In this document: piece by piece, positions 12,101-27,100 of the stretch
How the letters are laid out: each line of letters begins with the position of its first letter
Position numbering within the stretch: position 1 is the stretch's first letter
Origin: Calliopum simillimum
Taxonomy: Eukaryota; Arthropoda; Insecta; Diptera; Lauxaniidae
NCBI GenBank assembly: GCA_951812925.1
Contig: OX638370.1
Span: 110,808,897-110,872,896, forward strand
Direction: 5' to 3'
Length of the DNA: 64,000 nucleotides
Notes under the pieces: generated by a model
What the model saw: only the letters and a program-made list of their open reading frames with translations
Database searches by the model: none
Told to the model about the DNA's origin: nothing
Position numbers and translations under genes: made by a program

Positions 12101-15100
12101 TTGTTGCATACCAGAGATGCCAACCTTTAAATAGAAAAAAAAAAGAAAAATTAACCAAGCTGGCGGGTATTTTTAATTAAACAGTTGGTTTGTTGCAGCA
12201 TTTTTTTTCTTAAATTTTTTACTGTTCTATTCCTGGTAAAAAATGGGGTGAATATTTTTTTTAATTAAACTCGGTTGATTTGTTCCTAGAATGAAAACTT
12301 AAACCTTATATTAATTATTTAATTAGTTCAAATATTGTAGAATAGTATAAATTAGGAGCGTTTGGCATCTCTACCACAAATGCATGCATTTATCTCGAAA
12401 TGACATTACTACGTTTTTTACACCACATTCCCATTCAGAAGCTAGTAAGTATATGTCAACAAGTGTGCACCATATCTTTTTGTTTGTTTAAAAACAATCG
12501 ACAGAATGTAAATATTTAATGTTAATATTAAATATTTATTGTTAGTAAAAAAATGTAAATATATATAAATAATAAAAATATTAAATATTTAACTTTGAAA
12601 TAATTGAAATCAGAGAGAAACTTTAAATGCAGGCAAACAATTTTTTAGAGAACTCAAAAAAAGCAAACCCTTAAGTAAAAAATTTTTAAAGAAATTTACG
12701 ATTTATATACAGGATCGTTGGGATTATTCGAAAATTTTGCGAATTTCGAAAAACAGAACTAAGAAAATTTGTTCAGAATAGTGCCAGGAATCTTACGTTT
12801 TCCGGTGTTCTACCGATCACCAACCAGCCTGCACATGTATAAAACTGATTTAAAAATATTGATTTTTATACCATACATCCATGGTATATTTACTTTGTTC
12901 TTCCGTTTGTAACGCAGAGAAGGAGGCAAGGTAGGTATAAAAAAGTATATGATATTCTTAATCAGCGTCATCTCCTGAGTCGATATAACCATGTCCGTCT
13001 GGGCCAAAGGTTACACCCCTACTAGTTGTTTTCTACGCGTTACATGACTTTTACAACATTTTAGTGGAAAAAACAATTTTTTCATCCAAGGGTCCCCCCT
13101 ATGATGTCGGAACCAAAAATTTGAAAAAACATTTTTTTCCTATTTCCTATGCGTTTCATGACTTTTTACGATATTTTAGTTGAAAAAAATGTTTTTCATC
13201 CAAGCTTTCACTCTTGGATAATTCGTTTTTTCGTGTTTTCAAAAAAATCATGTATCGTTGAAAATACTTAACGGACATGCGTGAGAATTGGTATATGTAC
13301 TAAGAGTTTTGACACAAATAATGTCCTGGAGAAAAATGGGCGGTACTACGCCCCTTCAAAAAATGTCATATTTCCGAAACTATTTAACCCACATATTTAG
13401 ATGAGACAATTAACATTCTTTGGTGTATAATTTAATTAGAGATACCTCGCCCTTTGTACAAAAGAGAAGGTGTAGCAGCTCACACCGGGAAATTAATAAT
13501 TAATAAAATAAAAACTGTATCAAGGGGTTAATCGCGGCAATTTCAAACATTATTTTTTTTTTTTTTCTGAAGCAGTCTAATATGTACTTATATTGGGTGT
13601 ACAACTTAAAAACCGGAATTTTTTAGCAAAATTTGATGCTTTATTGTGGAAAAATGTTACGATATATTTTATTCAAAGTATTGTCCATTGGAAGCTACAA
13701 CATTTCCCCATCTTTCAGGCAGTTTATGAATTCCATCCCAAAAAAATTGCGCCGGCTTGGCGGCCAAAAATGAATCGAGCCAATTTTCGATATCTTGGAC
13801 TTAAGTGAACCGTATTCCTGATAGGGCATTCTGCATTGATCAGAACAAATGGTAGTCTGATGGTGCAAGGTCTGGACTATAAGGCGGGTGAGGCAAAATT
13901 TGTGTAGATTTCCCATCCGTTGTTTTCCAGGTAATTTTTGACTGGGGCAGCAATATGTGGCCCAGCGTTATCGTGGTGGAAAATGATTGACTCGTGCCTG
14001 ATCGCATACGTTGGCCGCTTTGCCTGGATTTTCTGCTTCAATCGGATCAATTGTTGACGATAGAGTTGAGCATTAATGGTTTGGCCACCTGGCAACAGCT
14101 CATAATTGATCACACCAAGCTGGTCCTGACCAGGACGTTCTTTGTCCAGCTGGAGCATAGTCCCCATAAACTTCTACAAGCAAACTATGACTTTCCGCAG
14201 CAGTTTCTTTGCAAAAAAAAACAGAACCTCCCGCAAATGCTGTCTTTTTCTCCAATTTTCGAAGTTATTCATCGTGAAAAATAATAATGATGCACACAAG
14301 ATAAAATTGTTTTGTTGACTGATTTTGACAGCTGTCAAATGAACCTTCAAAATGACATATATATAAAGTTCGAGCTTTCACGATAATTGTTAGTACGGAC
14401 ATCCACCGTCAAATTCCGGTTTTTAAGTTGTACACCCAATATTTTTGATGCTGAATCTAAGTATTCGAGGTCAGAATTCGAGATATTGCAGAAAACAACG
14501 TTTAAAGGGTTAACGAGTATAGCATAGTTCCAGGAAAAGTGTAATTATTTTTTAATGGCATCGGATAGCCATAACCTTATTGGTCATAACACATTCTCAT
14601 ACTTTTACAATTCGACTCTTTTTTTCGGAGTAAACATCCTTTGTAGAAAAGGCATCTCAATCCACAAACAAAAAATTATATTGTATTTCTAGCAGAAAAC
14701 CGATCTTAAGCCAAAAACACCCGAAGTGAGTTCAAATCATTTTTGTGTCAGTACCAATCACGAGAAAAGCCTCAAGCAAGAAAACCGCTAATGCTATTTT
14801 TGTCCCTAAAACATACCTTATGTTATTGAATTCAGTTGTCAAGGAGAGACATTATGCTAAACATAACATAGCTGACAGATGTTGTGGCAGAAAGACAGAT
14901 CTTGCAGTCTTCTTTTTTATTAGACTTCATACATCCAATCATACAAATCATATGCATACGACTAGCACATAAGGTAGAATTCCGCGAAAAATGTAAATTT
15001 AATCTGAAATATAAAACTTAAGAGCGCTAACAGGCAAACAATGAAAGACAAAACATTCCATATTTCTACTGATAAAAAAGAGAAGAGCCTGGTTTATTTA

Positions 15101-18100
15101 TTCAATATCATTTAGCCACAATTCGAATGCAAAAGCACAACAGGCAATTTTTCATTCATTCATTCATTAGGACGACAAACAGACGCTGCAAAGCAAATAA
15201 AATCAGTGGAAAAAAAGCGAAAAACCTCGAATTAATGAATGTAAAAAATGCCGCAACTTTGCTTTCTCTGGTTATACATATGCGCCCTCAGACAAACCAC
15301 GCGCCCAACATATATACTCGTACATTTGTTTAGAAAAGTTTTTTTGAGCAACAACAAATGTCATAAATTTAAACTGCGCTAAAATTTATCTCATAAAGAA
15401 GTAAACACCCATGTGTCAACTCACTTAAATAAACATTCTGTGGCATTAATTTACCATGAAATAAAATTTTATGTTTAATTAGAAAAAAACAAAATAGTTC
15501 TACGTAAATTTAATTTCAAAATTTTTCCCTTTTTCATTACAGAAAATGCAACACGTTTTTGTTTTCCCAATGGTACCTGGAACAACTACTCCAACTATGA
15601 TAAATGTCATCATGAACCCTCGCTGCCAGTACCAGATTTTGCGCCCAGCATTGAATTGCCCGCCTACATTTACTGTTGTGGCTACTTTATTAGTTTTACT
15701 GCTTTAATTATAGCCCTAATTGTTTTCCTCTGCTTTAAGTGAGTTCTGACGATGACTTCTTTTAATTTTAATTTGAAAAATATTTTCTTTTTCTGTTTTT
15801 TTTTTATTTTTTTTACAGAGACTTGAAATGCCTTCGAAATACAATACATGCGAATTTATTTTTAACCTACGTATTGTCAGCACTACTTTGGATCTTGACT
15901 CTCTTTTTACAAGTTGTAAGTGTTGTCTTTTGGTTTTGTGCTTGTTTATATTCTTATTTTTAGTGATTATCAAAGCTTGACCATAGCAGTCTTATTTTTG
16001 GTCTTGAAATTTTAACACCGTCTTGGTCTTGGTTTCGAAAAATTACCAAGACCTAGACCAAAACTCTAGACCAAGACTAATTTTGCTCATCACAACTTAT
16101 TTGAGAGTTTAGTTTCAACATCGAGAATAAACTGCAATGATTTCAGTGCAGATTTTCACACTAACCCACTAAAATTTATTGGGTCCCCAGCATATGATCA
16201 GACCAATTCCCAATTTAAGTTATTTTTTAGCATTTTGCTAGTCCCGTGAAAAACTCTTGTGGCTAAGATAGTGCTGCATGCTGTTTTATTTCTTTTATGT
16301 CTCTAGTGTCCTAGTATTCAGATTAAAGTCACATCGTCCTACGTGGATAGGGTTCGGAACTGCTTAAAGCACGCCCATGCAAGCTTTAAGTATAGTGAAT
16401 TAAATTTAATTTTTTCCCCACTTCAATTAAAGTTTCCAACAATTCTTTATCGGATTATTCGAGTCCAAGTAGTTTTCTTTTTTTTCTTTTTTTAAGTGAC
16501 GACTAGAGCGTTTTGGCTTGAAAAAGGTACTTCTCAAGAAGTTCTTTTCTCAAATAAAAAAACTTAGCTGCACGATCACGGTCTAGACAGGTTGGCGAGT
16601 ATTATTATCATCAGACTCGTGCATACCCCCAGGAAGATATTTTACCCATATATAAAGGAACAAATCAAGTGTTTAGTACTGCGCACGATGCTGATTATCA
16701 TTAACTTATTGAGGTAACTTTCCCTGAAACTGCTGACTAAGCTAGAAAAAATTGTAACATTTTTCACATCTAAGGTGGGTGTGACTAATTTTCTGCTCAA
16801 ATACACTCCAAAAATGTAAGAAAATTCACATACCACTGCAGCATTTGTGCTTGGAAAACGTATCAATTGCCAGTTTTTTTTTAGCTTTATTCGTGTTATT
16901 CTTCTTCACAAAGTCAAGGATGTTCATTGAACTTAACGACAATTCCAGAAAACATTATAAAGCAGACTTTTGCATACTAAAATGGCTGCCAAATTCGAAA
17001 ATTGGGAAAAAAATTTCAAAATTTCAACTTTAAAGGCCCAGAACATTCAAAATCCTTTTAGACCTTATAAGATAATTTCACAATTAAAAAACTTATACAA
17101 TTGGCAAAAAGTTTTTGATGGAACAATTTTCTCTAAAACGTTATGGTGAAGCAAAAAAAAAACTTTTTCCCAAAAATGTCAGAAAATTTTGTTTTTCACT
17201 ACAACTTCTCCTACTAATTTTTTTAGTCTGGGCCTCCTCTATCATCTTCCAAAAGCTTTGTTACCTTAACGTTCGGACCCTGTTTGCTTATATGGAATTA
17301 GAATAATCTATATATCGATACGTCCATCGTAAAAGGTGGTAACTCGAAAATCGTAGTTTTTAGTTATCAGCATTTTTGTATTTTAACTTTTTTTTTTTTT
17401 TTTGTATGAAAACCTATATAAAATAAATTTTGGTTGTGACTTCAAAAATAGCTCCCAGGCCTTCAAATTTTAAGCTAGGTGCACCAAAATTTGACACAAG
17501 ATGGAACAAAATGTGTAGAATTCGAAAAACGCTGTCTTGTAAAAAGTTGATAGCTTGAGTTACCAACTTTTACGTTCGATGTATCGATATATAAAAATGA
17601 ATGTTTGTATGTCTGTCTGTATGTTCCTTATAGACTCCCAAACGGCTGGACCGATCACCGTGAAAATTTATATTTATAAGTTTTTGGGTACGGCGCGTGT
17701 TTCTGCATCATTAATTTTTTCGGTTGTTTTTTTCACCCTAGGACGCCGGAAGCAAAAATTTTTTTTTGTATTATCTACGCGTTTCATGACTTTTTACGAC
17801 ATTTTAGTTGGTAAAATTTTTTTTCACCCAAGGGTCTCCCCTAGGACGTTAAAACCAAAAATTTTTTACATTTTAGTTGAATTTTTTTTTCACCAAGGAG
17901 TCCTCTTCGAATGCTGGAACCAAAAATAAAAAAAAATAAATTTTTTTCGTGTTTTCTACGCGCTTTGAGACTTTTCACGACATTTTAGTTGAAGAAATTT
18001 TTTTTACCCAATGGTCCCCTCTTGGATAGTTCGTGTTTCCAAAAAAATCATATCATATCGCTGAAAATATTTAGCTAACGTGGAGTTTTGGCACAAATAA

Positions 18101-21100
18101 TATCCAAGGGAAAAATGGAAGGTAATACGCCCTTAAAAAAATGTCATATCTCTGAACCTATTTAACTTCCATACTTGGGTGAGACAATTAACATACATTG
18201 GTATAATTTAATTAGAGATGCCACGCCCTTTGAACAAGAGAACGCACACCGGAAACGCTCGTTTTTATTATAATATGATTTTAAGTAAATGCATGTACAT
18301 TTCTTAATATAATTTTTAAATGCTTCAAATTTCTTTCAATAGATGACAGATCATCCTAGTCAAGCAGGCTGCATTACCTTAGTGATAATGTTTCATTATT
18401 TTAATTTAACAAACTTTTTCTGGATGTTTGTTGAAGGTGAGAGCTGCTTACAACACTTGTTTTATAAAAATTTGAAATCACAAATTATTTCTTTTGATTT
18501 TTCTTCCCAGGTTTATATTTATACACTTTAGTAGTACAGACATTCTCCAGCGATGATTTACGCTTTATTACTTATTCATTTATTGGTTGGGGTAAGTTTT
18601 TTTTTTCCGCTTAATTAATTATGATGAAATAATTCAATTAATAATATTTTTTATTTAACTGAATTTTCGGTTAAGGTTGCCCCGCTGTTGTGATCTTTTT
18701 CTGGTCCATTGCTAAAGTATATGCACCACCTTTGGAGACTGAACATTTCAATGGGGTAAGTTTTCTTAGAAAATATTATACTATCAGGCATGGTGTTCTG
18801 AAATCCGATTTACTTCGGAATTGGAATGAAAGCAATCTTCAAGAGCTTTGCATTTCGACAAATAAGATGAAATCGAATTTGTCTTGAACGAATAAAATTT
18901 GCTGGTGGTTTTTATTCGATTTACCGAAGCATAAATCCGATTTGGTTTTAACTATCGAGAAAATTGCTTTATTCTGATTCCGAAGTGGATCAGATTTTTT
19001 TTTTTTAAAATATATATTCGTATGTTTATAACATAAATGATAACATATCGTTCAAGTTAATAAACGCACAAAATTTATAAAAGCTTTTAAGCTGCTGATT
19101 TTAATCGAATAAAATGAAAATCGCATAAATAACATATTGTATGTATGTAAATAAATAAATAACAAGAACAATGTGACTGCAACCAGTAAAGTGCCTTTAT
19201 TATACACGCACTTATAGGTATTTGTATGTATGTGCACACAAACACACCCTTATACTCGCACATACATATCTACGTAGTACATACATTGGTAGGATCAACA
19301 AGTCGTTTTTATGTTTCCGGTTTACCTTTAAGCTCTCACCATCTTTGATAACCCAGTAAAAATAAAATTTTAGATTTTGGGAGGAATAACACCAAAGAGG
19401 AATGAGCGGATGATAAAGCTTAAATATCGGAAAATAAAGCAAATTATTAAATAAAATTAAGCCTAAAACTATGCAAGGAACTTTTAGCAGCAGTATAACC
19501 AATAGTGGAAAGAATTTATGAGAATAATTAAGAACTGGATGCGACGAAAATGTGAAGTCTATCATTCATAAGAAAATTATGAACCCCCTCCCTCCCTTGA
19601 ATGTTTTACGTAAGTTATACATGGCCTCTAAAAGTATTATAGGTAATTTGCGAGAACCAACGAGAAAATTCCAACCATATCCAGCGCTCAGTGGCTTAGA
19701 ATAGGTTTTCATTGGCCAAAACTCTATAACTTATAAACCAATTGAGATATTTCAGTAAATTTGTTTTTTTTTATTGAACAGTAAGCCGGGTCGACTAAAA
19801 AAACATGTTTTTTGGTCATAACTTTTATGCTTTATACTTTAGAAATGAAGATTATGTTCTTACAAAAATTCAATTTTTTTTTTGAGTATTTTTTTTTTTT
19901 TTTTTTGAGTTTTTGAGTACGTTTTTCAATAACGAGATTGGAAAAACGATTTTTTACTAGAAGCAAGGCATCTAATGAAAAAAGTGTATGTGACAAAAAA
20001 TGCTTAAAATTATCCAAAAAATACGTGTGAATTTTTTTTTGAGAATTTTGAGAATGTTTATAATTTTTAAAACTTCGTCAAAAAAATAAAAAATTAAAAA
20101 AAAAAATTTGAAAAATTCACACCAATTTTTTGAAAGATTCTAAGCATTTTACATCAAATGAAATTTTTTCGTAGATGCCTTGGTTTTAACCCTTTCGACC
20201 CGGCTGGGACAATATATCCCAAAAAAAATTTTAATAAGCTAAATTGTTTAAAATGAGTTTATATGTATATATACCCGAATGGGTTAAGTAAACCTAGCAT
20301 TTTGCTGACAAACGTGAGCTTAACAGCTGAAAACTCAATTTGATCAATAACACTTTTAGCCGTATACACTTTTTTCGTAGATTCCTTGCTTTGGAGCAAA
20401 AAATAGTTTTTTTGACCGCGTAATTTCGGGGATATTATCTTTATCCCCAAAAAAAATTTATAATTTTATATATAACTTACAATTTAACACCTTCAGTAAA
20501 ATCAAAACTGCTCAATTGGTTTTTCGTGGAATGAAAAAAACAAAAAAATTATGCAGATATCGTTTTTAAAAGTCTCTCTAACTTTTGAGTCTGTTTCGGG
20601 ATAATTTTATTTTGCTTCATACAATATCGACCCGGTCTATTGTTTAGACTAAAATTTTTCAACCTTTAAAAGCTTTTTTAGATTGGTAAAATACAGAAAT
20701 GCAGTTAATATTCTTTTTAAAAATTTTTCAGTTAACGTCCAAACGAATGACGATTAGAATTTTAAAAATCCAATGATTTCAAGAAAAACGTCTGCTTGGT
20801 TTTTATTCGCTAAAAACAAATAAAAAATCGATAGAATTGAAAATGTTGCATACTTTTGGCGGCTTCAAATAACACACACACATTTGATTTGCATAAATAA
20901 CTTAACCTTAAGCGCTTTGGAGTACAATTTTTCTTTTCATACATACATACATATTTGGTATTATTATTCCTATTATTATAAGTTAAGCATTTTATTTTCT
21001 CACATAAATTCCACGTCAACATCCAACTGACTACTGGAAAATCTGCAAAGAGGTAATACCAAGAAGACTTTGTGCTTTGAGGTATTTCATTTTATTTTTT

Positions 21101-24100
21101 TACATTTTGCTGGTTTTTTTTTTTTTTGTTTTTTTGTTTTTCCATTGCATAATTTAAGGGTTCGTCTGAATCATTTATGTCTAGAAGAAGTTAACATGTT
21201 TACCCCCAAGGTAATATATAATGTTGTTGTAGCTCTGCTCGGCAGTGGGATGACAATGAATTTATTGCATGTTGAAATAATATATATGTATGCAAGTAAA
21301 TACATATAGATATAAATTTTCATGTTTGCAAGCAATAAAATTAAATTACATTTTATTGAATGATGAAAGTTAAAAAAAAAAAAAAAAATAAATGTGGGGC
21401 AAGATAGAGGAGCATGAAATGTAAATTTTTATTTTTGCAATTGAAGCTAGAATTTTAGGGGAAGCTATCATTGAGGGTAGGCTCTTTATGCAAAAGTCAA
21501 TTTTTACGATTTGCAAATTTTCTAACAGAAGTGTTGTTCAGGCGTTTGACTCCACTAAAAAATTTTGTGTCTCAGCTCGATTTTCAATATTTTTTCAAGT
21601 ATGTTTCCGCCAATACCTCACTATGCTCGAATCGGCAACATTTTTTATTGGAAATGATGAGCCAAGTGTAGTTAGCACATCTAGAGTACGTTGAGTTAAG
21701 TTATATCAGTCATTTTGACGTTTCAGCGCTGGTTATCCAGACATTCAAGCTTAGGAATTTGTTATATGCATATTTGAGCCATTGCATGAAGAATGTTTTA
21801 TAAAAAACGTCACTTTTTCGTAAGTTATGAAATTTTATCTCTAAAGCCCAAACTCCAATAGCGCGTCGGCAGTGGCAGTGGCAGTGTTCGAAAACAGTTG
21901 TCATTTTAGAACGCACTACTTTATATGAAAGTAACTACAATACAGCAGCGGCAGTACACAGCGCTGTGCAATTTTTCTCTATTTCTAAATTCACTGCCAC
22001 TGCCTCTCATTTGAATATTTTCGAATTTTTCGAACTTCAAAATTTTGAGAAAAAACATGTCATTTGTTAAAATTTTTAAGTTTGTGACATTTTAAAATTT
22101 ATAATGTGAGTTGTGCGTTAAAATTAAAAGATAAAATAATGACTTCGTTCGCGAAAACTGTTTTTATTCAAACACTGCCAGTGCCACTGCTGACGCGCTA
22201 TTGTGGATACATCGGCAGTGAGAGCAAATACTTGCAGTAAAATACTGCTTCGAAAACAGCCACTGCCACTGCCGACGCGCTATTGGAGTTTGGGCTTAAA
22301 ATAGTGAAAAAATTGAAAATTTATCGTAAAGCCTAAACTCCAATAGCGCGTCGTGAGCGGTAGTGGCAGTGTTCGAAAACAGTTGTCATTTTAGAACGCA
22401 CTACTTTATATGAAAGTAACTACAGTACAGCAGCGGCAGTACACAGCGCTGTGCAATTTTTCTCTATTTCTAAATTCACTGCCACTGCTTTTCATTTGAA
22501 TATTTTCGAATTTTTCGAACTTCAAAATTTTGAGAAAAAACATGTCATTTGTTAAAATTTAGAATTTGTATTGTGAGTTGTGCGATAAAATGAAAAGATA
22601 AAGTAATGAGTTCGTTTCCGAAAACTGTTTTTATTCAAACACTGCTAGTGCCACTGCTGACGCGGTATTGTGGATACATCGGCAGTGAGAGCAAATACTG
22701 GCAGTAAAATACTGCTTCGAAAACAACCACTGCCACTGCCGACGCGCTATTGGAGTTTGGGCTTGACCCTTACAAAAGTTAAAGCCATTTCAAAGTTATG
22801 TTTCATCATATGCACAACATGACGTATGAGTGATATTCAATTATACATATGTGTGTTCATATGATGTGTAATCTTCAAACAGCTGAAACTTTTAAAGTAA
22901 TTATGAAAAATCAATAATTTTGATACCATCTTAAAGATAAAATGGCAAAGTATCGAACTATTATCTTAAAAGCTATGCATAATGCACTATTTTGCCTTGA
23001 TTTTTATAAAAGTTATAGCCATTTAAAGCTATCATCCAACTTATGTGCAACATGACGTATGATTGACATTAAATTGCACAATGCAAACTGAAACTTCAAA
23101 CAATTTGTTGAGTGTTGTTGCTGAAAGTACATGATGCAAAACACAGAAAGGGTTTCTCCAGGTCGGATTTTATAGCATTATATGTGACAAAAGGGATCTT
23201 AACTTTAATCTCAACTATCTCAAAACTATCATAATATGAATTTGATATAAAATTGTTTAAAATACTTTCATATGAACTTCTATATAAATTTTATACAAAA
23301 TAAGTATAAAAAATTTTCATATAGTGATACTGTAAAGTTTAAACCAAAAATAAATAAAATTCAAAACGCCATAACTTCAGCAACTTAAGACTGTTCAGAA
23401 TTTTATATATTATCCAATGGTATCAAAAATTCAAATTTGATCTCTAGCAAGTTAAGGTCTCTTTTGTCACAGCGCGTCACATACATAGTTGTTTTTTTTT
23501 TATTTTTTAAAAAATTACACTTCTGCCTCAGTTATATCTCATAAACCGTTAGTGACTTTGTTTTTCTGTTTTCAACATAGTTGTAGCTACAGACTAAGGG
23601 AATGAAAGCGTTCAACAAAGTAACCCGAAAAAATTGGTTTTTGATCTGAAATCATAAAAATGCTGAAAAATTATAACATTTTTGGTCATAAGTAGCTACT
23701 TAGCCGTTTTGTATTTTGCCAAACAATTAAATTGTAGCCAAGACTAAACTAAACAACTCGTAAGAGCATGCCAATAGTATTCCAGTACGCCTTGATACCG
23801 TTTTTTGCCTTCATATCCGCAAAAAAAATTAATTTTCGAAATTTCACCCTAATGCAGAAACTTAATTTTGGACAAAACTTGTTATTTCAAGGTTATTATG
23901 AATTCACGTAACGAACAATTTTTTAGAACATCTTAGACCATTATATCTAGTTTTTAATGGTAGTTTTGACATATATTTTTCTTCTCCAAAAATCGGGTAG
24001 AGTTGTTGTTTCCGCCGGCTTATTTACTTACATTTTAAATTATTGTCTTTGTGGCAATGCAAAATCTTTGATTTTGCTATGATTTTTACAAAAGTTATAG

Positions 24101-27100
24101 CCATTTGAAATTATTTTACAACTTATGCACAACACATCATATGAGTGGCATTAAACTACGCAAAAAACTACGCTTAATGTGATTTTTAGAAAGCTGTACA
24201 ATAGTTTTTATAAAAATTTTCTAAAATCAAAAATATAACACTGTGTTATATTTAGAATGAATTGAATTTTATGAAAATATAATTTTAATTAAATAAATAA
24301 GTTGTAGTCTCTAAGTACACGGAGGAAAAAAAAGTTCGTACTACTTTATTTTTAATAAACTTTACTAGAATTTCAGGTTAATTTAGTGGCAACTTTTACT
24401 TACTGTTTAAGCAAATTCTGAGTTTTTAAATTAACTTGCAGTATAGTAATTTTTTTGAATAAATTAAAGTGATATTTACCTTAGGTACTGTAAAGTTCAA
24501 ACAAAAAAAAAAACAAAAACAAAAAAAAAAAACTAAGTGACCGATTATAAATTTTTCTGGTTGAAATCACATTAGAGTAAAAAGAGTAAATATTACATAA
24601 TTATTTAACTATATTTTATTTGTAAATATTACTTTATGAAACCATCAAATACTTCATACGTACTATGTTTACTTATGTTTGAAATAATTTTTTTTTTGCT
24701 ACTGGAGTGAAGTAAAAATTGTGACACTAAATTTTCTCCGTGTAGTATACAAAGAAACCGAATAAAATGAATAAATTTTTGATTTAATCTTTTTTTCTAG
24801 TTTTTTTATGGACTTCTTTGGCAAGCTAAAGTAGTTCAGACATAAAACTTAAGTAAAACTATGTATAATAAGCTCGAAGCTTAATTTTTTTCAGACAAGG
24901 GAGTCTTTATCACTAAAAAATAACACACACACACACTTTTTTTTGTATAAACATATGCATATGATGACATAATTTTGTAAAATTTTCTGAGAAAAATATT
25001 TTCGTCAACAAAGTAAATGTTTTTTTATCTAAGGTTTGAATGTTGCATTGCTTTAAAAGCAACGCCATTAAGCTATCAGCATATTCCTCATACTAAAAAT
25101 AGCTGATTTGCTTTTAGCATTGCTCTCAGCATGAAGCAAAGCAAAGTTACCGCACCATTTTTCATGGTTTATGGCTTGATTCGATTTCGTTAGCATTTCA
25201 GCGCTTTAATTTTTACGACTTGTAGTACTTTGGCGCGTGCGAGTCGAATGTCGAAACATTTTATGATCCTTAATGGTGGAAGTTTGTTTTACTGTGATTT
25301 TATGGCTGGTACTTTTTTTGGACACTTTACCATTTTAATTCCTTTTTTTTTAAACACTGAATTAAAGGATCATAAAACTGTTTGCAGATGTGTGCCAAAC
25401 GTGTGTGCTGATTTATTTATTTATAGAAATTGATATCTCAATATAATAATTTAGCTGCTTAAATTGTTGAGTGCAGTGAGTAAAAAAAAACCATTTATAT
25501 TTGCTAGTGATAATTGCATTTAAGTATAAAAATATAAAATCAATAAAATTTTTATTGCAAATTGCACTTTTAAGCACTTAGCATATTAAATGAGCCACCA
25601 CTGTTGAATATTTAAACACCAGGCACAGTTAAATCCAGATTTCCTTTTGTTCTCTTTCCTTAACATCGTTTGGCGACACAGTCAACTCCGTGTAGGTAAA
25701 TACCCAAAGGATGTTGCAGTCCCTGATAGTTTTATTTGTCTGTTTTTAGTTGTTGAAACTACATTTTTCAGCAGTGAATTGTTTAGTTAGGAAAACAAGA
25801 ATTTAAGTTCCACTGGGAACTTCTCACTTTTTAAAGTTTTTATTTTTGAAGAGCGATATATTGTATCTCCGCATTTTGATTTTTTTTTGCAAGTGTTAAA
25901 TGTGCGATTTCACTTCAGCCATATAGTAGACTTATATGAGTGAAACACTGCGAAAACATAGTCTTCAGTACGTGCTGTAAATTTTTGTCACATTAGCAAT
26001 TAGTTTTTAGTAGTAAACACTGGGAGTAAAAAGTGTGTAAGCATTCCAAGGTATAGCCATAGAATATTGTACATTCCAAGTGAAAAGTGAAAGAGCCTAA
26101 TATCACCCAAAAAAAAAAAAAAAAAAACGAAAAAAAGAAATAACGTACACTGTGCAATAGGGACAAGACTAGGCTATACTGGGACGATAGTCCTACCATA
26201 GCTGAGTTAAACTCCCGATGGGTTTTGCAAACTTGACTTCATAACGGTTTTTATTGAACTCCAAAGTTTTCGTCAGAGTCTCCTCAGTTTCCGATCAATA
26301 GCTCGTGTACTAAGTATTTCAGGAACCGATTTTTTTATTTAGTAAAATCGTAGCTTAATATCCAACAAGTAACTTTTCTTAGCAAACTATGTCTCCGAGT
26401 CTGGATATATACCTTCTGCAGACCATATATGGAACAAGAATTTTAGCGTCCGCACCTCCAACATACATTTTCCCTCGTTTACTGGCACATTCAATTGCTT
26501 AAATATTTTCAATACCTCGTCCAGATTGTGGTCATGTTTGAGCTCTGTTTCGGCAAACGCAAGTATATCGTCCAAATAGTTCTGGACATTTTTATAGGGT
26601 GCTAGTATATTTTAGAATAATTTTTGATGAATCTCTGGGGTCAATTTCACTCCAAATAATAGTCTTTTATACATACATAATATTACTTTTGACGTAATGA
26701 AAGTTGTAAAAGCTAACTTCAACTGATGGCAAGCATTCTTCAAGTCGGTGCGTTTTTCTACGTTAATTACACAGGTTTACAAAAAAAAAAAAAATGTCAT
26801 GGCGTTTTGACCGGACTATGTGTTTCCTAGGGACTATGACGTCCTAAATTCGAATCCCGGGTCCGTTTTTTTCCACAACGTCTGAGAAAAAATTTTCAAG
26901 GTCATATGGAGGTCATGTGTTGTTTAGTGATAAATTCGCTAAAATTCTGAAACTCACTTTTTATCATTGGGTTCTTAGTCCTTAAAAAGAATATGTGATC
27001 AAAAAGGGTATTTCGGACCTAGTTTCGGAGATATAGCCATCGGAAGATCTTCTATGAAAACCGCTATAAGTTGGGAACCCCTGGATGGATTTGTAAAATA

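Larger units (their letters stand above)
11777..15542 (+). other. DH44 receptor intron 2
   Basis: Contains a dispersed repeat at 13025-13490 and an internally deleted mariner at 13593-14439 (listed separately). 11844-12760 and 14440-15500 show only AT-rich sequence and simple A/T runs. No additional exon recognised. Confidence 0.6.
15916..18342 (+). other. DH44 receptor intron 4, repeat-filled
   Basis: Holds a short CTTGGTCTTGG-rich repeat (about 15961-16100), a dispersed repeat at 16960-17290, a TA-flanked MITE (17315-17587) and copy B of the TTTTTACGACATTTTAGT family. No exon recognised between them. Confidence 0.6.

Noticed and set aside
18343..18531. ATG at 18343 as an independent gene start
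   Set aside because: It is the first codon of receptor exon 5, preceded by a splice acceptor and in phase with exons 4 and 6.
19212..19565. 117-codon minus-strand frame in intron 7
   Set aside because: No recognisable motif, composition follows the AT-rich background, and no splice partner or promoter signal supports it.
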